Below, piece by piece: positions 1-7,669 of a stretch of DNA of 61,489 nt. Below the pieces are notes generated by a model. That model was not told the origin of the DNA and did no database searches. It saw nothing but the letters and a program-made list of their open reading frames with translations. Source of the DNA: an uncultured Holophagaceae bacterium (GTDB taxonomy: Bacteria > Acidobacteriota > Holophagae > Holophagales > Holophagaceae); contig CAISFO010000020.1 in assembly GCA_903884655.1 (NCBI GenBank), forward strand, positions 1 through 61,489, in the 5' to 3' direction. The stretch's first letter is position 1, and each line of letters opens with the position of its first letter. The translations under genes and the position numbers were made by a program.

Positions 1-136
1 AGAAACACCTCGAAAGCATTGGGCTGGGGTGAAGCGCCTTTTCACAGACGCTGTGAGGCTGGGCAGCCGGGCTTTGGCATCCTTACTGATGACATAGCTT
101 GCCTTGAATCGAGTTAAGTCACCGAACCTCACGGAT

Positions 137-412
137 TCAGGTGTAGGATTGGGTAATGGCCATTTTTGATTGAAAGTTTTTAAGCGTTTCAGGGTTTTTG
201 TCATCCTGGTAGTTATAGAAAGCCACCATGGCCTCTACCCGTGAGACCGTATGGGTCCGTTCAAAACGCGCGATGGCGGTGATCATCGTGAGGGTGTTGC
301 CAGTCCAGACCGTTATGGAAATAACGATCAGGAGAAAGAGGGCAACGATGACTGTATTCAGGAACAGTCTGCGGGTGACGTTGCTGTATGCAGAAGCGAG
401 GATTTTATTCAT
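137..412 (-). pseudogene. Truncated N-terminal part of a membrane sensor protein
   Basis: The frame starts at ATG 412 (GGTGGA eight bases upstream) and encodes 91 residues. A basic start is followed by one strong membrane helix (about residues 15-35) and then a soluble stretch that resembles the periplasmic sensor region of a chemoreceptor or histidine kinase. It ends at a stop at 137-139, before any second membrane helix, HAMP or signalling domain. Past the stop, one other frame stays open for 47 codons to the window edge, so a frameshift near 140 is possible, but an open run of that length is only weak evidence. The base composition is noticeably more AT-rich than the genes to the right. 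It could be a decayed gene or a real gene continuing outside the window after a sequencing error. The family assignment is inference. Confidence 0.45.
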
Positions 413-826
413 GCGCACTTCCACCACTTCCATGACTGCCAGTAAAGTGGCGTGAATATGCGCAGAAATGGGCTACAGGCTGCGAATCCTGAAACATTCG
501 CTCACTGGCTCGCAGCGCCTCCGCAACCTGCCTGTATCCGGTGCGGTCAGGGAAGGTGGTTTCTTCGGATGCGCCGATCATCGAGGTCCCCCCGAACTTG
601 GCCAATCACCAGGAAACCCATCGCTGAGCTAACCACGAGGCATGGCCACCTCCAAGCTGTCTTCTCGGTATTTCCTGGTGAAACCTGAGAAAAGCCTTGG
701 CAATCATGGGGACTGCCGGGGTGAGTGTGGGTCCCGGGGATGCTTTCAGGTGGGCCTTGGTGGGTAGGTTCTGCGGCAAATCGACACCCGAGCGCCAGGT
801 TTCCTCAGAACCTCAAGGATTCGGGG
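413..826. other. 414-bp stretch without a convincing gene; contains a 10-bp inverted repeat
   Basis: No frame gives a protein I can support. The one pattern seen is a perfect inverted repeat, CACCAGGAAA at 607-616 and TTTCCTGGTG at 671-680, with a 54-base loop. It lies downstream of the efflux operon on the minus strand, so it could be part of a 3' structure or of a leader for the sensor remnant. A short minus frame around 480-605 begins with residues reminiscent of an aspartokinase start and then looks PAS-like, but it is not extended by anything. Confidence 0.35.
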
Positions 827-2251
827 TTACTTTCCGTCCTTCGGCACGATCCGCCGCGGATCCTCGAGCTTCCAGCCGCCGCCCAGGGCTTTGTACAGCT
901 GCACCAGGGTGAGGAGACGCGAGAGGCGGACCTGGGAGAGGGTGTTCTGGGCCGGGAACAACTGCTGCTGGGCATCCAGGACCTCGATGTAGCTGGAGAG
1001 GCCCGCGACGTAGCGCAGGGTCGCCAACCGCACGGCCTCCTTGTAGGCGGCCACTGCGCGGGCCTGTCGCTGTTCCACTTCCATGAGCTTCTCGTAGGCG
1101 GAAAGGGCTGTGGAGACTTCCCCGAAGGCACTCGTCACGACAGCTTCGTAGCGGGCCTTGGTCTGTTCCCACTGAGCGATCCGGACCTCTTTCTGGTACT
1201 TGAGTCGCAGCCCCTGAAGGGAGGGCCCGGACAGGGTGGGCGCGATCAGCCACTCCTTGCCGGGACCAAACAGATCGGCCATGTGCGGAGCGACGCCGCC
1301 CAGCAGGCCCGTCAGGCTGAGGGTGGGGAAGTAGCCGGCCATGGTCACACCCACGGCGGCATTGGCCGCCACGAGATCCTGCTCGGCAGCCCGGAGATCC
1401 GGACGGCGCTCCAGCAGGCTCGACGGCAGGCCCACGGGGATGCGGGGGGGCAGGGGCTGGGCACCCAGCTGCATGCCGCGCGGGATGGGGCCAGGGTTGC
1501 GTCCGACCAGGAACGAGAGGAGGTTCTCCTGGGCCTGGATCTGGCGTTCCAGATTGGGGATGTAGCTCGATGCCGTGGCCAGGGCGGCCTCGGCCCGGGC
1601 GGTCTCCAGGGCGGAGGCGGTGCCGCCGGCCAGCCGCCGATTGAAGAGGTCGGCCGTCTCCTGGAATGCCGCTGTGGTCGCTTTGGCGATCTCCAGCCGG
1701 GCGTCCAGCTCCCGCAGCTCGAAATAGGCCTGGGCCACCTGGGCCACCGTGGACAGGTAGACGCCTCGTCGCTGCTCCTGGGCTCCCAGGTACTGGGCCC
1801 GGGTTGCCTCGTTCATCCGCCGGATCCGGCCCCAGAGGTCCAGCTCCCAGGACAGCGTGGCGTGGATGTCAATGATGGACCCGGTGGATCCTCCCCCGGG
1901 GGAAAAGCTGGAAATACGGCCCCGCTCCCACATGGCGGTGGGCGTGATCTGGGGCATCCAGTCGGACCGTTCGATGCCGGCCCGGGCGCGGTATTCCTCC
2001 ACTCGCCAGACGGCCGTGCGCACGTCGTAGTTGCGCTCGAGGGCCTGGGTGATGAGGGCCTTCAGGGGCTCGTCGCCGAGCACCTCCCACCAGGGCTGGT
2101 CCGCCAGGGAGGCGGCTTCGGCCGGGGACTGGCCCCGGAAACCGTCCGTGATCGTGACGGGAGGACGCTTGTAATTGGGCCCCAGGGCGCAGCCTGCGGC
2201 CAGGAGCAGGGCGAGGAGTGGAAGCATGGACCGTCGCATCTCAGGCCTCAT
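827..2251 (-). CDS. RND efflux outer-membrane factor, NodT/OprM-like lipoprotein
   Basis: 474 residues, the usual size for outer-membrane factors of tripartite efflux pumps. A short basic N-terminus and hydrophobic run end in the lipobox LAAGC (Cys21), so the mature protein is probably a lipoprotein. The mature start GPNYKRPPV is the typical opening of the NodT family. Two alpha-helical OEP repeats follow, rich in Ala, Glu and Arg. Such trimers form the outer-membrane channel through which the pump discharges drugs or other amphiphiles. The start overlaps the end of the pump gene by 11 bases, which indicates translational coupling. An internal ATG at 2239, with GAGG upstream, is an alternative start. 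The substrate cannot be told from sequence. Confidence 0.93.
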   Translation of the reverse strand: MRPEMRRSMLPLLALLLAAGCALGPNYKRPPVTITDGFRGQSPAEAASLADQPWWEVLGDEPLKALITQALERNYDVRTAVWRVEEYRARAGIERSDWMPQITPTAMWERGRISSFSPGGGSTGSIIDIHATLSWELDLWGRIRRMNEATRAQYLGAQEQRRGVYLSTVAQVAQAYFELRELDARLEIAKATTAAFQETADLFNRRLAGGTASALETARAEAALATASSYIPNLERQIQAQENLLSFLVGRNPGPIPRGMQLGAQPLPPRIPVGLPSSLLERRPDLRAAEQDLVAANAAVGVTMAGYFPTLSLTGLLGGVAPHMADLFGPGKEWLIAPTLSGPSLQGLRLKYQKEVRIAQWEQTKARYEAVVTSAFGEVSTALSAYEKLMEVEQRQARAVAAYKEAVRLATLRYVAGLSSYIEVLDAQQQLFPAQNTLSQVRLSRLLTLVQLYKALGGGWKLEDPRRIVPKDGK

Positions 2252-5200
2252 CTTCCACGGGGGAATGGTCCGGATCCACGGATGGCTCCTCCTTGGTTCC
2301 CGAGAGTCGCTCCACGACTACAAACAGCACCGGAATGACGAAGATGGCGATGAGGGTGGCCGCCAGCATGCCCACGATGACCACGGTCCCCAGGATGCGG
2401 CGGGCGACGGCGCCCGAGCCCGAGGCGGTCCACAGAGGCACGCAGCCCAGGATGAAGGCGAAGCTGGTCATGAGGATGGGCCGCAGGCGCAGCTTGGCGC
2501 CCTCCAGGGCCGCGTCCACCAGGCCCCGTCCCTTTCTCATCTCATCCTTGGCGAACTCCACGATGAGGATGGCGTTCTTGGCGGAGAGGCCGATGAGCAT
2601 GATCAGGCCGATCTGGGCGAAGACACCAAAGTCGAACTTCCTCAGCCAGAGCCCCAGGAAGGCCCCGAAGATCGCGATGGGCACCGAGAGCAGCACCGAG
2701 AAGGGCAGGGACCAGCTTTCGTACAGGGCCGCGAGGATGAGGAACACAAACACCAGCGACAGCCCGAAGACCAGGCCCGTGGTGCCTTCCGCCTTCTTCT
2801 CCTGGTAACTGAGGTCGGCCCAGTCGTAACTCATGTCCTGGGGCAGCACCTCCTTGGCCACCTGCTCCAGGGCGGTCATGGCCTGGCCGGAGCTGTAGCC
2901 GGGGGCTGCAGACCCAAGCACCTGCGCGGCGCGCATGAGGTTGAAGCGGTTGGTGTACTCCGGTCCCGAGATGCGGCGGGGCGTGACCAGGGCGGAGAGG
3001 GGCAGCATGGTGCCCTCAGCGTTGCGCACATGGAAGCGGCCGATGTCATCCACGCTTCGGCGTTCATCGCCTTCGGCCTGCAGGTAAACTCGCCACTGCC
3101 TTCCGAACCGGTTGAACTGGTTCAGGTAAAGGCCCCCCAGGTAGGCCTGCAGGGTCTGGTAGACGTCGCCCACCGCCACCCCCTGCTTCAGGGCCTTGTC
3201 CCGGTCCACGTCCGCCAGGATCTGCGGTGTGCCGGTGTTGTACAGGGAGGTGACGCCGGCCAGCTCCGGCCGCTTGCGGGCGGCGGCCAGGAAAGCCTTG
3301 AGGTTCCGGTCCAGGTAGTCCGGTTCGCCACCGCTGCGGTCCTGCAGCCAGAGTGAGAATCCATTGGAGACGCCCAGCCCCGGGATGGCGCTGGGCAGGA
3401 ACCCGAAGACATTGGCCTCGGGGATCTCCCGGGCCAACCGCGCGTTGAGCCGCTTGAGGATTTCGCCTGCTTCCATGTGCTGGCCCTTCCGGTCGTCCCA
3501 GGGCGTGAGGGCTACGTAATGGAAGCCGAAATAGGGTGCGGACACGCGGTTGAGGAGGCTGAAACCCTCGACGTTGACGTCGTACTGCACACCCTCCGTT
3601 TCCTTCAGGATGGCCTCGACCCGCTTCCCCACTTCATCCGTGCGCTGGAGGCTGGCGGCGGAAGGCAGCTGCAGGTTCAGGAAGAAGTAGCCGTAGTCCT
3701 CCGTAGGCACGAAGCTGCTCGGCAGGGACTTGCCGAGCACGCCGTCCAGCAGGGCGAAGGCCGCCAGGATCACGAGGGGAATGGCGGCTTTGCGAATGAG
3801 GCGGTGGGAGTAGTGGACATACCCGTGGGTGGCAGTGTGGAGGTAGCTGTTGAAGCCTTCGAAGAAGCGGTGCATGGGGCCATACATCTTTTCCCTGGGC
3901 CTGAGGATGAGGGCGGACAGGGCCGGGGACAGGGTCAGGGCGTTGAAGGCGGAGATGAGCACCGAGATGGCGATGGTGACGGCGAACTGCTTGTTGAGGC
4001 GGCCCTGGATACCGCCCATGAAGGCCACGGGAAGGAATACCGAGGAGAGCACCAGTGCGATGCCCACCACCGGTCCCGACACTTCCCGCATGGCCTGGAG
4101 GGTGGCCTCCCGGGGGGTCATGCCCTGCTCGATGTGGTGCTCGACGGCCTCCACCACCACAATGGCGTCATCCACCACCAGGCCGATGGCCAGCACAAGC
4201 CCGAACAGCGACAGGGTGTTGATGGAGAAGCCCAGCAGAGGGAAGACGGCGAAGGTGCCGATGAGTGATACGGGCACCGCGATCATGGGAATGAGAGTGG
4301 CCCGCCAGTTCTGCAGGAAGAGGTAGACCACGATGATCACCAGGAGCATGGCCTCAGCCAGGGTCCAGATGATCTCCTTGATGCCCTCGGTGACGGGGAG
4401 GGTGGTGTCCACGGCCACCGTGTGCTGGAGGTCGGCGGGGAAGCGCAGCTTGAGACGATTCATCTCCTTCTTGACCGCATCCCCCACGGCCAGGGAGTTG
4501 GATCCGGGGGTCTGGAAGATGGCGAGAACACAGGAAGGTTGGCCGTTGAAGCGGCTGATCTGCTTGTAGGCCTGGGCACCCAGCTCCACCCGGGCCACGT
4601 CCCCGAGCCGGACCACGGAGCCGTCTGGATTGGCGCGCACCACGATCCGCTTGAAATCCTCCGCGCTCTGCAGTCGGCCCTGGGAGCGCACCGTGTAGGT
4701 CATCTCCTGGCCTGCAGGAACCGGCTCAGCGCCGATCTGCCCGGAGGGGTTCACAGTGCTCTGCTGCTGCACGGCCCGGTTGATGTCCGGCACGGTGATG
4801 CCCAGCTTCGCCAGGAGGTCGGGCTTCACCCAGATCCGCATGGCGTAGTCGCCCGCGCCGAAGACGATGACCTGGCCCACACCGGGGATGCGGTAGAGGG
4901 GGTCGACGATGTTGATGGTGGCGTAGTTGGCCAGGAACAGGGCGTCGTAGGTGGACTTGGGCGAATAGACGGTGATGAGCAGGAGGGCCATGCCAGTGGA
5001 CTTCCGGATGACCATGCCGTTCTGGTTCACGTCGGGAGGCAGGAAGGGCTGGGCCTGGGCGGCACGGTTCTGGGCGTTGACCTGGTCGATGTTAACGTCC
5101 GTCTGCACATCGAAGGTGACGGTCTCCGTCATGGTGCCGTCGTTGGCGTTGGTGGACTGCATGTAGAGCATGTTGTCCACGCCGTTGAGCTGCTGCTCCA

Positions 5201-5393
5201 GGGGGGCTGCCACAGCCTGCTCGATGGTCACGGCGTCGGCACCGGTATAGCTGGTGGAGATCTGGATCTGCGGTGGCACGATCTCGGGGAACTGGGCCAC
5301 CGGCAGGCTGCGCATGCAGACCAGGCCCGCGATGAGCGTGATGATCGCGATGACCATGGCCACGATGGGGCGGTCGATGAAAAACTTCACCAT
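2241..5393 (-). CDS. RND multidrug efflux pump, inner-membrane transporter (HAE1/AcrB-like)
   Basis: 1050 residues, full length for an AcrB/MexB-type trimeric proton antiporter. The protein opens with FFIDRPIVAMVIAIITLIAG (membrane helix 1), followed by porter-domain sequence and a second membrane/porter half, the normal internally duplicated layout. The proton-relay aspartates are visible in GLVVDDAIVVVEAVEHH (helix 4) and the partner lysine in GLSAKNAILIVEFAKD (helix 10), so it should be active. It lies 3 bases after the adaptor gene and overlaps the outer-membrane factor gene, giving the order adaptor-pump-channel in one operon. The pump takes substrates from the periplasm or inner-membrane outer leaflet and passes them to the channel. 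HAE1 members usually export hydrophobic compounds, but specificity is not deducible here. Confidence 0.97.
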   Translation of the reverse strand: MVKFFIDRPIVAMVIAIITLIAGLVCMRSLPVAQFPEIVPPQIQISTSYTGADAVTIEQAVAAPLEQQLNGVDNMLYMQSTNANDGTMTETVTFDVQTDVNIDQVNAQNRAAQAQPFLPPDVNQNGMVIRKSTGMALLLITVYSPKSTYDALFLANYATINIVDPLYRIPGVGQVIVFGAGDYAMRIWVKPDLLAKLGITVPDINRAVQQQSTVNPSGQIGAEPVPAGQEMTYTVRSQGRLQSAEDFKRIVVRANPDGSVVRLGDVARVELGAQAYKQISRFNGQPSCVLAIFQTPGSNSLAVGDAVKKEMNRLKLRFPADLQHTVAVDTTLPVTEGIKEIIWTLAEAMLLVIIVVYLFLQNWRATLIPMIAVPVSLIGTFAVFPLLGFSINTLSLFGLVLAIGLVVDDAIVVVEAVEHHIEQGMTPREATLQAMREVSGPVVGIALVLSSVFLPVAFMGGIQGRLNKQFAVTIAISVLISAFNALTLSPALSALILRPREKMYGPMHRFFEGFNSYLHTATHGYVHYSHRLIRKAAIPLVILAAFALLDGVLGKSLPSSFVPTEDYGYFFLNLQLPSAASLQRTDEVGKRVEAILKETEGVQYDVNVEGFSLLNRVSAPYFGFHYVALTPWDDRKGQHMEAGEILKRLNARLAREIPEANVFGFLPSAIPGLGVSNGFSLWLQDRSGGEPDYLDRNLKAFLAAARKRPELAGVTSLYNTGTPQILADVDRDKALKQGVAVGDVYQTLQAYLGGLYLNQFNRFGRQWRVYLQAEGDERRSVDDIGRFHVRNAEGTMLPLSALVTPRRISGPEYTNRFNLMRAAQVLGSAAPGYSSGQAMTALEQVAKEVLPQDMSYDWADLSYQEKKAEGTTGLVFGLSLVFVFLILAALYESWSLPFSVLLSVPIAIFGAFLGLWLRKFDFGVFAQIGLIMLIGLSAKNAILIVEFAKDEMRKGRGLVDAALEGAKLRLRPILMTSFAFILGCVPLWTASGSGAVARRILGTVVIVGMLAATLIAIFVIPVLFVVVERLSGTKEEPSVDPDHSPVEDEA

Positions 5394-5396
5394 AGG

Positions 5397-6515
5397 TTAT
5401 CTGCCCGGCGGAGTCGCTGGGGTGGCGGCGGGTGCCACCTTCACCAGCTGTCCGGCACTCACCTTCTGGGTGCCTTCCACTACGACCCGCTCTCCGGCCT
5501 GGAGTCCCTTCTCCACCACCTGGAGGGCGCCCAGGCGTGGCCCCGTCTGGACGGGACGGATATCCACCTTGTTGTCGGGCCCCACCACGGCGATCTGAGG
5601 ATTGCCCTGGATCTCCCAAATGGCCCGCTGGGGGACCACGATGGCCCCCTTCCTCAAGCCCACATCGGCCATCACCTTGGCGAACTGTCCTGGTCTGAGC
5701 AGGTGCTGAGGATTGGCAAAGAGGCCTTCCAGGGCGATGGTCCCGGTCTTCACATCCACATTGCGGTCAGCCAGGTAGGTGTCGCCACGCAGGGGATAGG
5801 TGGAACCGTCAGAGAGCACCAGGGTCAGTGAGCCCTTGTCACCGCCCTTGGCGGCCCAGTTCCGGGCCCAGCCCATGTACTCCTGCTCGTTGGCATTGAA
5901 GAAGACCTTGATGGGATCCACCGTGGACACTGTGGTCATGATCCTTTGCCCATTGACCAGATCCCCCACCTGGACCTTGGCGATGCCGGCGATGCCGTTG
6001 ATGGGCGATACGACGCGGGTCCACTGCAGATTGAGCAGAGCCCGGTCGCTGGCGGCCTTGGAGGCGTCCAGGCTGGCCTGGGCCTGCCTGAAGGTGGCCA
6101 GGGCGTTGTCCAATTCCTGCTGGGAGATGGCCTTCTCCGCCACCAGTGGAGTGAATCGCTCGACATCCAGCTTGGTCTTGTCCAGGACCGCCTGGTCCCG
6201 GGCCTGGGCGGCCTTGGCCTGGTCCGCAGCCGCCTTGAAGGGCCGGGGATCAATCTCGAAGAGGGCGTCGCCCTTGTGCAGGCTCGATCCTTCCTTGTAG
6301 ACCTGGCGCAGCAGGTAGCCCTCCACCTGGGGGCGGATCTCGGCGTTCACGAAACCATCCAGGGTGCCCACCCATTCGTGGGTGAGGGGCACATCCATTT
6401 GAATGGCTGGCAGCACCCCTACCTGGAGGGTCGGCGCGGGTGGACGCCCTTGCTTCCCACAGGCGGCTGTGAGCGCCGTGAGCATGATGAGGGCCGGAAG
6501 ACGGTGTGACAACAT
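5397..6515 (-). CDS. RND efflux periplasmic adaptor (membrane fusion protein)
   Basis: 372 residues from the ATG at 6515, chosen because GAAGG lies just upstream and the protein then begins with a lipoprotein signal ending in LTAAC (Cys19). An in-frame start 37 codons upstream would bury that signal. Visible segments are the lipoyl-like half-motif around EGYLLRQVYKEGSSLHKGD, an alpha-hairpin rich in Ala/Gln/Lys, the second lipoyl half (VVSPINGIAGIAKVQVGDLV), and a C-terminal beta-barrel/MP domain. The order matches the AcrA/MexA family. The protein bridges the RND pump and the outer-membrane factor encoded immediately downstream. The 156-base gap upstream probably holds the operon promoter, but I see no clear -35/-10 pair. 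No linked repressor gene is present. Confidence 0.95.
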   Translation of the reverse strand: MLSHRLPALIMLTALTAACGKQGRPPAPTLQVGVLPAIQMDVPLTHEWVGTLDGFVNAEIRPQVEGYLLRQVYKEGSSLHKGDALFEIDPRPFKAAADQAKAAQARDQAVLDKTKLDVERFTPLVAEKAISQQELDNALATFRQAQASLDASKAASDRALLNLQWTRVVSPINGIAGIAKVQVGDLVNGQRIMTTVSTVDPIKVFFNANEQEYMGWARNWAAKGGDKGSLTLVLSDGSTYPLRGDTYLADRNVDVKTGTIALEGLFANPQHLLRPGQFAKVMADVGLRKGAIVVPQRAIWEIQGNPQIAVVGPDNKVDIRPVQTGPRLGALQVVEKGLQAGERVVVEGTQKVSAGQLVKVAPAATPATPPGR

Positions 6516-6671
6516 GGAGCCTTCGAAGAAGTGCGGCAATGGGCAGGAATACCCATAGTAAGCGAGCCTTCCCGGCAACTCATCACGGAGTTCGCAGCCT
6601 TGGATTGAATTGGTTGAAAACCACAAAGATCCGCGAGGCGAGTCGAAACGGAAGACCCGGATGCCCGGTGG

Positions 6672-7223
6672 TCATTGTCCGGGGCGATCACCAGCACTGG
6701 GCTCTGGTCCAGATTCTGCTTCGCCCAGGGCCATGAAACCCACGGTGGCAGCCAGGCCCACCGCCAACAGGATGCGCAGGAAGAACAGGTTGCGGCTCAA
6801 GCCGTGGGCCTTGTTGTAGGCCACGCGATCCGCGCTTTCCGGGGCCAGGCTTTCGATGGGAGCGTTGATGCGGGCCCGGATGGCCTGGACTTTGGGCGTG
6901 ACCACGAAGCTGCTGGCCAGGCACATGAGCAGGGCCACGAGCAGGGCGGAGCTCCAGAGACGAATGGGGCCGATGAGGTCTTCCTTTACCTCGGCCACCC
7001 AGCGGCCGATCCAGCTGAGTCCGGCGAGGCCAAATACGATCCAGGCTGCCCAGTCCAGGCGTCCGATGATCATTCCCGCGATCCGCCCGGCCACATCCCG
7101 GCTGGGCAGCTCCCGAAAGAAGACCGGCGCCGAGAAGATGCCGAAGCCCAGCGCAGCCCCTGCCCAGAGGAGCAGGAGGATCTGGGTGAGCTGGTCAAGG
7201 CGGCGGATCGTTCGGGGATTCAT
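6672..7223 (-). CDS. DUF4149-type integral membrane protein
   Basis: 183 residues with about four hydrophobic helices: near residues 10-32, 58-78, 88-110 and 152-173. The layout and motifs (GFGIFSAPVFFRELPSRDVAG near the first helix, then a conserved region before the last helix) resemble the DUF4149/TMEM205-like family of small membrane proteins of unknown function. It lies upstream of, and in the same direction as, the efflux operon, separated by 156 bases, so co-transcription is possible but not shown. It follows the pseudopilin gene by 21 bases and may be expressed with it. No enzymatic motif is visible. The family call is by recognition of pattern only. Confidence 0.7.
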   Translation of the reverse strand: MNPRTIRRLDQLTQILLLLWAGAALGFGIFSAPVFFRELPSRDVAGRIAGMIIGRLDWAAWIVFGLAGLSWIGRWVAEVKEDLIGPIRLWSSALLVALLMCLASSFVVTPKVQAIRARINAPIESLAPESADRVAYNKAHGLSRNLFFLRILLAVGLAATVGFMALGEAESGPEPSAGDRPGQ

Positions 7224-7244
7224 GTGGTCCTGAAGACGGAGACG

Positions 7245-7646
7245 TCACCACTCGTTATAGGGAATGCCATTCTCGCCCTTGTCCGTGGAGCCGCTGCGCA
7301 CACGGTAGACACCCAGTTCGGCATCGGGACTGTCCGGATCAGGGGGCTCCAGTTCGGTCTGCCAGGTGTCCCGGGACTGGGTCATGGGATCCCAGGGCAT
7401 GTCCCGCAGATAGCCCAGTTCCCGCAAGGGGCCGAGGCTGGAAGGGTACTTGCCACGATCGGCCCGGTACTGTTCCAGGGCGTGGTTCATCTGGAACAGG
7501 TTCTCCTTGAGGACCGCTTCCCGCGCCACCTTGGTCTTGTGCCGGTAGCCCGCCAGGCCCACCGTCGCCAGAAGGGCCAGGATGGTCATGACCACGACCA
7601 GCTCGATGAGGGTGAACCCGCGAGCGCGGGTGGGTCGAAGGCGCAT
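7245..7646 (-). CDS. Type II secretion/type IV pilin-like pseudopilin (GspG-like)
   Basis: 133 residues. A short basic leader ends at Gly10, followed by FTLIELVVVMTILALLATVG: the prepilin peptidase site (Gly10/Phe11) with the conserved Glu at +5 of the mature protein, and the hydrophobic assembly helix. The remaining 100 residues contain DRGKYPSSL and a Pro-Trp-Asp-rich C-terminal region as in major pseudopilins of the GspG group. No other secretion or pilus gene is nearby, so it is an orphan that would have to be processed and assembled by machinery encoded elsewhere. It sits 23 bases after pyruvate carboxylase on the same strand and could be transcribed with it. Confidence 0.85.
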   Translation of the reverse strand: MRLRPTRARGFTLIELVVVMTILALLATVGLAGYRHKTKVAREAVLKENLFQMNHALEQYRADRGKYPSSLGPLRELGYLRDMPWDPMTQSRDTWQTELEPPDPDSPDAELGVYRVRSGSTDKGENGIPYNEW

Positions 7647-7669
7647 GGAACTACCTTAACGCAGTGGCT

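Noticed and set aside
405..605. Short minus frame starting MAKFGGTSM, like an aspartokinase start
   Set aside because: The similarity ends after eight residues, the following residues look PAS-like, and there is no ribosome site or further domain. Chance or gene debris.
725..2338. 537-codon plus-strand frame opposite the outer-membrane factor
   Set aside because: Low-complexity Gly/His/Leu product with no start context; the minus strand gene is a clear NodT-family protein.
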